Below are positions 24,929 to 36,050 of a DNA stretch of 64,000 nt, piece after piece. The stretch's first letter is position 1. Each line of letters starts with the position of its first letter. A program made the position numbers and the translations under genes. The notes beneath the pieces are model-generated. The model had not been told where the DNA came from. It did not search any database and saw nothing but the letters and a program-made list of their open reading frames with translations. The DNA is from Zonotrichia leucophrys gambelii (taxonomy: Eukaryota; Chordata; Aves; Passeriformes; Passerellidae). The DNA lies in the NCBI RefSeq assembly GCF_028769735.1, contig NC_088186.1, forward strand, positions 6,603,001 to 6,667,000, written 5' to 3'.

Positions 24929-24960
24929 TAGGAGGAGGAGGAGGAGGAGGAGGAGGAGGC
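24879..24960. repeat. Compound (TTA)n-(GGA)n microsatellite
   Basis: (TTA)n from 24879 to 24930, with one ACTATTA interruption at the end, passes directly into (GGA)n at 24931-24960. Plus-strand frames give poly-Tyr and minus-strand frames give poly-Asn or poly-Pro; these are repeat translations. Confidence 0.97.
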
Positions 24961-25799
24961 GGCATACTTACCCAGCTCAGTGCAAAAGGCATTATGGAAC
25001 ACTGTCCTAAGGAGAATAAGGAAGGAGGATAAGGAACACTGATTTCAGAGAAATCCTAGATTTCAGGAGAAACCTGGAGAGAAGCTCTCCAAAGGGCATT
25101 GCTACTCCCCAGGAGGAGCCCAGGGTGAAATGGGAGCAGCTTTGTTGGACAAGGCTGTGCCAAGGCAGAATAAAAGTTCCTGTTCCTGGCTTTGCATCGG
25201 TGATTAATCAGAAATTGGTTTTACATAAGCCTGAACAGAAAATTTTCATCTCCTGGAGGCTCTTCCAGCAGTTACAGCAAGGCCTCTGCCAGCAGCTTCA
25301 GAATTGATGCGCTGTAAGAGGAGAGGAACATTGATAAATACTCATTTGTTACCCCTGCTGTTGCTCACTCAATCAGCTTTCACCCTTCATTCTCTTCTCC
25401 TCTTGTGTTTGGAGAAGAAAATAGAAAGGAGAAAAGCAGAATTTTACTTGGAAAGTAGAGATGAAGAGGAACTTTCTCTCCTGATGAACACGAGAAAACA
25501 GGTTTGTGGAATAATCCAATCAACCGAGCCCTCCCTCAAAACTGGGTGTGTTCCTGGAATTTCAATTAAATTGCAGGATCTCTAGGGCACAGTCAAGCCT
25601 TTCTACTCACTTTCCTTTAAGTTCTTTAATGTGACATAGTGTTGATGCTCAGTTATTTCTCTGAGGTGCTCTTGTGGTAAAAATAAAACAATAAAGAGCA
25701 TTACAGCTGGCCTGGACTGTGCTGAGGGCTGTGCAGCCTGGGCTGAGCTGGACAGCTCAGGAAGTGGAAGGACAAACCTCTGCTCACCAGGAAAACATC
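24961..25799. other. Non-coding sequence, nothing recognised
   Basis: About 840 bp with no supported feature. Confidence 0.5.
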
Positions 25800-25897
25800 T
25801 GGCACAGACATATTTTTATGAAAAATCCTTTCCTTAGGATTTTTCCTACTGAGAAGCTGAGAGGCCTCAGGAAAAAAATGTAAACAATGATTATCTG
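25800..25897 (+). mobile_element. Type A LTR fragment (5' end)
   Basis: Matches the first ~100 bp of the type A LTRs: 'tggcacagacat', 'atgaaaaatcctttcctta', 'gagaagctgagaggcctc' and 'atgtaaacaatg' in the same order. Homology stops at about 25897, so the rest is deleted or diverged. Confidence 0.8.
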
Positions 25898-27309
25898 ATT
25901 ATCCAGGACAGATTCCTGAGAGAGGAAATTCAGCATGGTTCCCTTGAGTTCAGGGAAGGGGTAGCAGCTTGCAGTATCCATCTCAGAGTCTCTGCAATGT
26001 TTTTATTTTTAATTCAGCCTTTCTTGTGGCCACAGCCCAGGGTGCAGAGACCTTGGATCAGCTCAGTCACTTGGATTTGCAAGTCACTGCTGAACACATG
26101 GCAGTAAATCATCTTCATTAAAAAAGTCCCCTCTTTTAGTGTTTCTGAACCCAGCACTGCATGGATGCAGGGTGCAAAGTGCACCTGGAGAGTTTAGAGG
26201 TCAGACTTCCATTGAAGTACAGAGTATTAAGGCAACCAAGTCCTTCAAAAGATTTCTTCCTATTGGTTTCTCCTTCAGGACTCACTCCACAGGATGATAA
26301 AGGTTTTAGACTTTGGACTGTTGGAAAATTCTCTCTTCACTGTTCTACTGTGCAGTCAGTCAGCTAAAGCACTTCCTAATTCTTCTTGCTGAGAGTTAAA
26401 CAATGGAAGAAGTGAATAATAAATAAAACTATAAATTTTCAGAATTTTGGAAGCCAAAGGAAAGAAACTACAGTTTTTCAGGACGCACCTCAAACAACTG
26501 AAGCTTGTATGAGGACCTGAAGAAAAGATGAAAACCAACCTTGCAAAACAGCAAACAAAACCAGATTCCCTTAAATGGGAAAATATGCCTGGGAAAAGGA
26601 GCAATGCTGCTGAGATATGCATCCCATTTCTGCTCAATTGCTGGTCTGTTCCTTCAGGCTTCCCGACAGAACTGCATGCTATTTTTCCTTTTAATTTCCT
26701 GAATGTAGTTATTAACTGGAGTAAAAATAAATAAATAATCGAGATGACAACATGTAATTTCTTGCAATGAAAACTTATGGTACTAGTTATTTCCCAAGAT
26801 TAATCTCAATGTTTGCAAGTCTCTTTATTCAGCTAGATGGGAAACAGGACCTATCACCAGGGTTCCTTTCATTTTCCTGGGGTTTTTCTCCATTAACAAC
26901 CACATTCCTATTTTTTCCCTTGCCTGTAATACAAAACTTTCTTTCCTATAAATCTCCTTTGTTCCTCCTGAGACTCTCCGGCAGTCTGTCAGGAGCCTTG
27001 CAAGGAACAGCTCATTTCTGTCAAGAGCTCCATATTAAGCATTAAATGTCGTCTAAAAAGCTGTCCTGATGACAGCCAAGCACAGGGTCACGCTCGTTTG
27101 AACTACAATTTACTCCTTTTCATGGCAGAGGGAGGAGAACTGCTCGGAGTGGGAAGAGAAGCCTGGTGACCCACTTCAGGAGCTGCTGTGTGCTGTGACA
27201 GGATTGTGGTGACGAGATGGAGCCATGGGGTGCCTGAAAGGAAAGGAGGCGCTTCTGGAGCCACCTGAGCAGCAGCATCACTCACAGCCAGGCTCCTGCA
27301 GCTCCTGGG
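25898..27309. other. Non-coding sequence, nothing recognised
   Basis: No gene or repeat recognised. Confidence 0.5.
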
Positions 27310-27315
27310 ACACAC

Positions 27316-27700
27316 TGTGACCGTGTTCACAGGGGTTCTTGGATGAGGAAAGAGATGGGGATCTGACTCCATGTTGCAGAAGGCTTGATTTATTATTTTA
27401 TGATATATATTACATTAAAACTATATTAAATGAATAGAAGAAAGGGTTCATCATAAGGCTAGCTAAGAATAGAATAGCAAAGAATGGTAACAAAGGTTTG
27501 TGGCTTGGGCTCTCTCTCTGAGCCAGCTGACTGTGATTGGCCATTAATTACAAACACCCAACATGGGCCAATTACAGATGCACCTGTTGCATTTCACAGC
27601 AGCAGATAACCATTGTTTACATTTTGTTCCTGATGCCTCTCAGCTTCTCAGGAGGAAAAACCCTAAGGAAAGGATTTTTCATAAAAAGATGTCTGTGACA
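27316..27700 (-). mobile_element. Solo ERV LTR, type A
   Basis: 385 bp, TGTGACCGTG...GATGTCTGTGACA, the reverse complement of the 20.0-kb copy and very similar to the 60.7-kb copy. The poly(A)-signal complement TTTATT is at 27389-27394. Flanks are ACACAC (27310-27315) and ACACAG (27701-27706), a 6-bp target duplication with one mismatch. No internal sequence. Confidence 0.92.
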
Positions 27701-28199
27701 ACACAGCTTGTCACTCCCTGGCAAGGGTGGAACAGCAGGGGGACAATGACAAGGGCTGGCACCAGCCTTCCTCCCTCTGTCTTCACCCTCCAGCTGGTGG
27801 CTAACAGGGAGTCCAAACTCTCTGCTGAGGCACCTTTAGTACCCTTCAAGATCCCACATCTAAGGCAGGCTGAGAGAGAGCTCTCTCTTCAGAGGGGTCA
27901 CCCGCTCATTGAGCCAGCAGACAATGAACCCCAGGTGGTTTTGGGCTGCTTCCCTCCAGCCTTCCCTCCATCTTCTGTTCCAATAGATTTGCTGAGCTTG
28001 ATTCCTTAGGATTTTAGCTTTTATGTTTTCCATCTATTTGTAATCCTGCAGTTCTTTAGTGTGTAACTCCAAACTCCACACACAGTGTGAGCTGCTGCTT
28101 TCCCATTTTGGGCAGACACAACAATTCCTCTCCAGGCCTGGCAATCAAGGACACCTCACTGCCTCAGGGCCCCAGAGATGGAAACAAAAGTGAGTTGGG
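27701..28199. other. Non-coding spacer
   Basis: The 148-codon plus-strand frame at 27563-28009 begins inside the LTR and is not accepted as a gene. Confidence 0.5.
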
Positions 28200-28425
28200 A
28201 GAGCAAACTTGGAGTAAATGAGTTCATTACCTGAAGCTGTAATTGGAAAATTGACCCCAATCTTAAAACCCATATGACAACCCGTGACTCATTGTTCATT
28301 CTTGGGTGTAGCCCCTGGTGGGGGCTTCATCTGCCTGAAATGTACCTGAATACCCTTCAATAAACATAACTGCTTTTTATTCCTTTAATTTTGCCTGGCT
28401 TCTGTTTTTCGATAGTCCCAAAAGG
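28200..28425 (+). mobile_element. ERV LTR (probable 3' portion)
   Basis: Resembles the R/U5 end of an avian LTR: 'cttcaataaacataactgc' with the poly(A) signal, followed by 'tttaattttgcctggcttc' and 'tgtttttcgatag'. The 5' boundary was not resolved. Confidence 0.65.
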
Positions 28426-29639
28426 CATCAAGCTGACACCAGAGATGCTGAAGATAAGAGAGAGACATGGTCACAGGATGTAATTTTCCTCTCTCCACTC
28501 TCATGCTGTGTTTTTGTCACTGTTACTAAACACCAGCCTGGTTTAGGCTGCATTTAGCATCCTAACTAAAAGAACATCCATCTTTGCTATATTGCTGATG
28601 GCTGGCACCTGTGTATGGCTCTAATAAACAAAAGAGTGAAGAGCTGCCAAGTCTTGCAAAGTTCCTGGCGAGGATTTGGGGAATGTGAGAGGTCTTTCCA
28701 CCCCTCTGATCTGCTCTGCTGAGGTGGCTATTTCACCCAAAGGTGCAGGGGACAGCAGCATTCCTTTCTCTCAGTGCTTTGTTAGGAGGAAGAGTGATCC
28801 CACTGAAGGGAGATGTGGGCTGTGCTCCCTCTCCTTCTCTCTGCAGAGAGGTCTGGCAGAGAGCAGCTCCCTCCCCTGGCTGCAGCAGAAGCACTGGGGT
28901 GATGCTGAGTAGTGCACAAGGAGCTGATGTCCCTAATTTCACAAACCTCCTCATCCCAGCCCTCTCCTCCTCATGCAGACCCATGAGATTTGCCCATCTG
29001 CAGATACCAGGGGAGTTTCTGCACTTCCTCCTGAGCATGGTCATCATGACCACTCATGGGAGCTACCTCAGTCCTGCTACCAGCAATGACAATAAAAACG
29101 AAACAATAAAAAAGTTCCACAGTGCCAAATCACCGAGGAGAGGGGAGTGTTGTGAAGCAGAGCATTCCCTGTCTGCTCCTGGGTGATGGATAACCCCAGC
29201 CCACCACAGAGCAAGATCATCTCTGCTGCCCTTCCTGCGTCCTCCAGCGTGGCAGGAAAGAGTAAAGAGGGTGTTTGCTGCTGGAGGTACCTGCAGGCTC
29301 CAACCCAGGAGCATTTCCAGGAGCAGCAGCAGGCACAGGATGGATCTCCCTCTCTCCTCTCCCCCCTCTGTCTGTGTTTCCCGCCATCGGTATCTCACAT
29401 TCTGCAAATGCATCAGAAAAGAAAAATCAATGTAAACTAAACAAGAGCCTTTCCAGGCTGTAAAGCAGAGATGGCATTAGGTGTCCATTAATCCCATGGC
29501 TGCAGCAAGTCCCTGAAGCAATTGAAATGGGAGGAGGGAGAGAATGCCAGGGGACAGAGAACCAGCAAATCCTCTCTTAGAACTGTAGTTGTTTTCCTTT
29601 CCCTTTATTTATTTCTATTTTTTTATTTTCTTCCCAATT
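28426..29639. other. Non-coding sequence, nothing recognised
   Basis: Overlapping frames up to 147 codons on both strands (28,676-29,463) show no domain. No repeat recognised. Confidence 0.5.
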
Positions 29640-29915
29640 TAAATAGAACTCGTAAAATGAGCTGATGGAATATTCTGCTTTCTCTGCCTCCATGTTAGAT
29701 TCAGAATGCCTGCAATGCTTTCTAATGTCAGCAGATCCAAATAAGGTCATTTGCATTAAAAGAAAGCCAAGCTTGCAGCTATCTACTTAAAAAAAAAATA
29801 AAAAGGCAAAACAATTCATGCTTTTAAATTAATCAATGACCCCTCAGGTTTATGCCTAGTAGAAATACTAAACTGAAAAGTTATGCATCTAATCATAAAA
29901 ACTCTGAATTAACTC
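29640..29915. other. Possible conserved non-coding element
   Basis: AT-rich unique sequence with an octamer-like 'atttgcat' (29,750-29,757), a TTAAATTAAT block and 'gttatgcatctaat'. It lacks repeat similarity and looks like the AT-rich, homeodomain-motif-bearing elements often conserved among vertebrates. Without alignment this remains a guess. Confidence 0.25.
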
Positions 29916-30800
29916 TGGGTTGGCCACATCAGGGTTTAAGGCAGGTGTTTCTCTGACCCATCCTGTTTGCTGCTTGGCTCCTCAGCTCAGAATTGCAGGT
30001 CCCCTCTCTGCTGATCCTTCCCTGTGCTTGTGAACACACAGAGAGAACATCCCAGGTCTTCCTCTGGGAGCTGAGCCCCAAATCCAGGAGCTCTCATGGA
30101 GAGGAAGAGAAGAAGATGATCCTGGTCTGTCTCAGGGTAGCAAGGTCCTTTAGAAGACCTCTCTGGAGAATTCTGATGAAAATCTCTATTCTAAACTTCA
30201 TTACTCTTTACAGATCCACTTCACAACTAGCCCTGCACCTTTGCACTCCACCACTCTTTTTTTCCCCTCCCAAAAAAAGTTATTCTCATGCTTAATGCTT
30301 TGAAATTCTGCAAAAACCTGGACACATCTTCCCCTCCCCTCCATGTGAAAACCTATCAAGCCTGTGGTTTTTGGTACTTGTCCATTTTTATATGCTCCAG
30401 CCACATCTCAGTTTATAATTTCTAATAATTTCCAGTGTTAGTGAGGCTGAAAGAGCCATTGAGTGTTTTCAGGACTGAAATTGAGCCATCAATTATGAAA
30501 ATGTTTCTTCTGCTCAGTTTCCCACTGAGCCATTATGTAATAAAAACCCCCAGGAAAACAACTCCCTCACCAGAAGAGGAAACAGTTAACAAGGCAGAGA
30601 TGCTGCTGAAGTGCCCTGAGAACAGAAATGCTGGTCTGGGTACAGACACCCACAAATCCAGAGCCATCACTGGCCCCAACAGCATGCAAAGAAAATTGCA
30701 GACTCAGTCACAGCTGGCGTAATTTTCTCTGTGAACTTGTCCCCTTCCCTTGAAATACTAGAATTACTTTACAATACAAAAGCTCTTTGCAATAAATGGC
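29916..30800. other. Non-coding sequence, nothing recognised
   Basis: No supported gene or repeat. Confidence 0.5.
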
Positions 30801-30824
30801 TTTTTTTTTTTTTTTTTTTTTTTT
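30801..30824. repeat. Poly-T run (24 T)
   Basis: Uninterrupted 24-base T run followed by GCCCCCC. No retroposed sequence was recognised beside it. Confidence 0.97.
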
Positions 30825-32112
30825 GCCCCCCATGAATCTCCCTTATCATTCTCTGTCTGCCCAGCACACACAGGAGGGAAAAATGCTTATTTGCATGTAA
30901 GGCTTGGGCATTAGGCTCCTCTTATTACAGGCTAAGAAAAAAGTAACTATTGAGCAAAAGAGGAGCAGGAGGAAGTGGGGGGGCAGAAAAAGTGCAGACA
31001 CAGTAAATTACTGTGTGAATTAAATCTCCAGCTGACTGGAAATGGGGCTGTTTGAAAACTCCCTTTGATTTTTGCAGTGTAAGGTGGGGAGGTTGCCATT
31101 CTTCTATTTTATGTTTGCTGATCCTTTGTTGTTCCTTTATGATCTTTTCCATCTCACCATGTGTGATTTAGTGTCATTTCAGGAGCCCAGAGAACTGCAA
31201 AGTGGGCATGCTTGGGAGCCATGGCCAAGGTTCAAGGTTGGAACCAAAGTACTGAACTGCCTTAGAGGGGGTGTGAAGATTGGCCCCCAATCTGGGTGGA
31301 CACATGCACATTTTGGTCCTGTTTATTAAATGTTTCTCCCCTTACAGTGGTTTTGAGGCAGTGGTTGTTCAGAATCACAAATTCACTGGAGATGGATATG
31401 AAGTTCTGGCCAGGTAGCCCAGCCTGCCAGTGACAGGAGAGAGAAATAAATCTACCCATCCCATTTCCCAGCTTTTGGCTTTAATTTTAAAATGAAGAAG
31501 TAGAATTGGGTTGAAAAAGGTCAGGTTTCATATGGTCAGCTTGTCTCTACCTCGCTGGGATATTACTTAATAAAGTCAGGGGGAAGAAGGGGAAAAAATG
31601 ATTAGGGAAATAAACAGAGACAGAATAAATATGGGATATGGAGACTGATGATACCAGTGGAGGAAAAAACTGCTTTAGAATGAAAATACTGGCAATAACA
31701 GCTAATGAAAATGAACAAAATAAGAATTCTAAAACTGGAATTCTATCTTGGAGATGTGGTACCCTAAGAACCTACCATTTTACTGAATTAATGCTCCCAG
31801 TGTCTTTCCCCTGTAGTTGTGCCCAGAGCTGAGCTCACTGTGGGGCTGGAGGAATTATGGTCACATCTGGGGAATCTCTTGATGTCTGTGCTCCTCTCCC
31901 CTTCCTCCAGAGAAGTTGTGTGTCTGCTGCCTAAGGAAAACTGACAGTTCTCAGACTGATGGTGGGAGAAGGGATGCTTCCCATTGTCTCCTCAGACACC
32001 TGGACTGCTCTGGGATAAATGAGATGGATTTTGTTGGTGTTTGCCAGTAAGGCTTTATAAAACCTGACTTCCCTAGAACATTTCCCCTTTCACCCTGTGA
32101 AGGGCAGCTGAA
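30825..32112. other. Non-coding sequence, nothing recognised
   Basis: No gene or known repeat recognised. Confidence 0.5.
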
Positions 32113-32292
32113 TCCAGAGCTGGTGTTAAACAAACACAACTGATGGTTCTGGCACCGTGGGCACTTACCCACAGCATCTGGAGGTGCTGTTAAACAACTG
32201 ATGGTCATGGTACCATGGGCATTTACCCACAGCATCCAGAGCTGGTGTTAAACACAACTGATGCTCATGGCACTGTGGGCACTTACCCACAT
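32113..32292. repeat. Tandem repeat, about 60-bp unit, three copies
   Basis: Units start at 32113, 32177 and 32235 (about 64, 58 and 58 bp). Each has 'ctggtgttaaac' or a variant, 'aactgatg', 'catggcac/ccatgggc' and 'cttacccaca'. Copies differ by short gaps and substitutions, so the array is not recent. Confidence 0.9.
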
Positions 32293-35200
32293 CTCTGGAT
32301 CAAATCCAGTCTGCAGAGCTGCCCCTCAGTAAAGGCTCTTTACCCACCATAAATTCCTGCCTGAGCTCATCTCGCACTCCCTGGGCAAGGTCTCCACTCC
32401 CTGAGTGGCCATTTCTGCTCTCCTGTGTCCCTGTGCTGCCAGCCCAGGTCACTGCTGTCCCCAATGCACTGCTCCACACTCACCAAATCTTTAAATCTCT
32501 TCCTTTGCAGGGAGAAAATGCCAATTACCAGAGGCTCCCACATGAGTTCTGCTGATGACAGGAATCACTTACTGTTTGTCACTCTTTTGCCTGTATCTGA
32601 TGGTTTATTGGGAAAGGGCTCAGTTTATGCACACACCAAGATACGGCTTCATTGGTATTCCTTGGGTGGATGCTCTTCTGCTCCCATCTTAATAATCATC
32701 TCTTCTCCTTATCTAACAGGGCTTTATATGGAAGAATGGGGGCCAGTGAGGGGCGAGGGACAGCAGTACAGGAAACACAAGGTTATCAGAGCTCCTCCTC
32801 TGCAGAGGTGTGCATGGGGGTAGCAGGATAATGCTCATGCACATCACTTATGAATGGCATGCTCTGATATTTCAGCTTTTATTTGTACTAGGTGAATAAC
32901 CTGCAAAACACCTCGTGTGACTAGCCACTCTCATGCTTTGTGAAATTTCACAATGTAATATTTATGGGGAAAGGACATTATTTTAGGCATTAACAAAATT
33001 TTATGTAAAAATCCTCGAACCTCAAAATGCACTTTTGCTATATTTTCTCCCTTGGTTTTTTAAAAAATTTTTTGGTTTTTAAATTTTTTATTTGTGTTAT
33101 CCAAACCCTCCAACCTTTGATACCAGGGTCTGGTGGTGCCTGGTACTCCCCAAACATAAAGTGAGAATTTTTTTTTCCTGCTTCGAAGACCTTGAAGTTT
33201 TAGGCCTAAAATTTCAAAGGACCAGACATCCCACAGAGTGCAGTTCCCAATCCCCTTACCACACTTTGAAAGCCTTGAGCAGAGAAGAAACAACATGGCA
33301 GGCTGAAGAAAAACACTGAGAAGGGAAAGGACTTGTTTTGGATCAAGATAAACCCTCTGGGTGCCACAGACTCATGGTGGGGGGGGATTCATGTTTTGTT
33401 TTGGATGGGAGCCTCTCCCCTTTTAGGGCAGGTTTGTTCCTAAACTCAGTCTGTGACAGCACCTTTCTCCCCTCACATGTCCCACGTTGCTGCCTGGTGC
33501 TGTCCCCCTCCCTTGGCTGTCCTCATCTCACCCAGCTCCCACTGATCACATGGGCTCATCCTAAATTATTTAAATTTACAGCTACTTGGTGTAATCCTGC
33601 ATTTATGTCCCCTTTGGAATCCATTTCGACAGCTAATGCCAGAGAGCGCCGTGGTACCTTTCACACAATCCCATTCTAATGAACAGAATTTAAATAGAGG
33701 GAGATTGAATTAGAAGTCAAAATAATTACTTTTCTGGGCACTTTTGCTGCACAGAGAAGAAGAAATCAGTAACCAGAGCATGGGTACACTGGGATATCCT
33801 GCAACCTTGTGCACAGCGCAGTCTGGTTTGTGCTGCTTCTACTCCCGCTCATTAATTGTTCATTAAACCCAGCCAAAACTCCTAGAAAGGTTTGTGCTAA
33901 TTCCCCCTTCAGTAAGGGGAAAAACAAACAAACGAACAAAAAAAAACCACATTAAGGAGAGCATCCAAGCTGCACAGGAGAAGGCAGCAGACAAATGTGC
34001 CTCTCCTGTGAGAGGCAGGGAAGCGAGAGGCGAGTTCCAGGTGGGGATTTGCGGAGCCTGGCTGCAGCCCTCCAGCTGCAGAGCTGTTGTCATGGAAGAG
34101 AAAGCTGAAATATTACCAGTTCAGAGGGAAACACACGCAGAGGATGTGGTTTAAATGCAGCCAAGGTGCTCTGTTCATCCCTGTGTGTGTGCTGAGCCCG
34201 TGCAATCTGTGCTTCTCACCCACCTCGTGGCACCAGCAGCTGCCTCCAGATATTAAAAGACATCTGAGCTTTGCTGTCTGGAGCTCACAGGTTAACCAGA
34301 CAAGAACAAAGGTAACATTAAGGACAGGTAGTAAGACATATTCCCTACCAATCTCCCAGACCTGCAGAATACACTAGGAGAATTTGCACTCTTTTTGTTC
34401 CTAATGGTTCTGACCCAGGTTTTTCACCTTTATTTCTCAGATATCCTGTTTCTTGATGACTCCTCTCAATGAGGAATATTTGCCTCTCTGTCTATATTCC
34501 AACCCAACAGAATAAAGTGTAATTGCTGCACTTCAGGTGATCTGAGAAATCCTGGTTCACTGTTCCTTCCCAATTTCAGACATGTAGGGGATGAATTCCA
34601 GCCTGGCACTTTGCTTGGCTGGCCTCAAAGTTATGGCAGCAAGTTGTGCACTGCACCCCTCCTCACATATGACATTTTAATCTGAATCCTGTCCAGATAA
34701 CAAAAGTTGGATCCTGAAATATTAATGACAAACAACTGCAGGACTGTGGGTGATTTGCATTGCATCTTTTTTTCAGGGAGGAAGTGGGATCACCTTTCCT
34801 GGGACCTGAGCCTGTGCAGATTGCCTCTGCAAGTGATGAAGAAGCGTGCTCTGGCATGCTGTCAATCTCATAAACAAAGGTGTTGTCAGGGAGCCTTATT
34901 TAGAAGTATTTCAAATTAACCTTGACAGAAGAATTAATAAATAATAAGGGCTGAATGATATATAAATAAATCAATTACACTATAAATTTTAAAACAGCAC
35001 GGTCTCAACTATTGCAGGGTGAGCAATACAGAGAAAGTTCATGTAGGCTTAAACTTCTCTGGAGGGTTTCTGATGTCTCCTCAGGAGCCTCATGGCTTCT
35101 GAGGGAAAGATGAAGGGAGTCACAGACTGAGAGGGGTGTTAGGAAAACACACTGTGTGTGCCAGAGAGGCTGTGCAATGCTCTCCCTGATCCTTGGAATA

Positions 35201-35799
35201 TTGCCCCTCCAGATGGGACCCCAACTGTAACAGCTCAGTCATGAGTAAATTTATTTCAAAGTGTCAGGAATTGAAGAGCACCAATATTGGATTTCTAGGG
35301 CTTGGCTCCAGAATTCACACAAAACTGGGGGAGAGGTGAAGAAGACTAAATGAGAAATCAAAGTGAGATTCATCCTTTCTGACCCTGGCTGCCTGCTCTG
35401 GGTTAGTCTTTTTGCCTTCTTCTGCCTGATGGAGAGAGAGGAAGAACCAGGAGCCTGCAAATCACATATGACAATTCCTTATTTCAGGATGAAGCTAAAC
35501 CTGTGCAAACCTAGGCAAGCTTCTATGAAATATCTTCTTCTTAGTGCCTGTTTCCAGGTTTTGGCTGTCCAACTTCTGAGCTGCTGGGCCCATTTAACCA
35601 CTGAAAGGCTGGGCTAAGCTTCTCTGGGGGACTGGCCAGATAGGTGTGAGCATTGCTGCCCCTCAGCTCATTACTTTAATTCCTGAAGAACACAAAGCCC
35701 CCCAAAAAAGGCAGGGGAAAAAAGCATTCAGGTACTAGGGTGGTGAATGACCTTATCAGAATTCCATAGTTAGGTGGAAATTGGTTTAAAAATTCAAAT
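32293..35799. other. Non-coding sequence, nothing recognised
   Basis: About 3.5 kb with no supported gene. A/T homopolymer mixtures occur at 33,058-33,090. Confidence 0.5.
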
Positions 35800-36050
35800 G
35801 ACTGTTCACATAAAACCGCTTGCAGGATTCACCCAACTGTAATAGCAACTCTCTGCAAATGATTATGCAATTACCTCCAGGAGGTCAAAAAGTAATTACC
35901 ACATAACCTGCTCTCTTCTGCTGGTTGCCTCTAATAAATAATAGATGCAAGCTCTACTTGGCTTTAGAAGAGAATTTGCCATTTCTTTACCCTGTAATTA
36001 CATTAGATTATTTACCCAGCATGGTCAGCTGTGACCATGTAGGTCAGCTA
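35800..36050. other. Possible conserved regulatory element with palindrome
   Basis: Unique AT-rich sequence with repeated homeodomain-like TAATTAC or AATTACC motifs (about 35,869, 35,893 and 35,995). It also has an inverted repeat ATGGTCA-GCTG-TGACCAT at 36021-36038 that contains a CAGCTG E-box, followed by AGGTCA at 36041-36046. Function is inferred from motifs only. Confidence 0.3.

Noticed and set aside
24539..24992. Frames with poly-Tyr, poly-Asn and poly-Pro
   Set aside because: They are direct translations of the (TTA)n and (GGA)n microsatellites.
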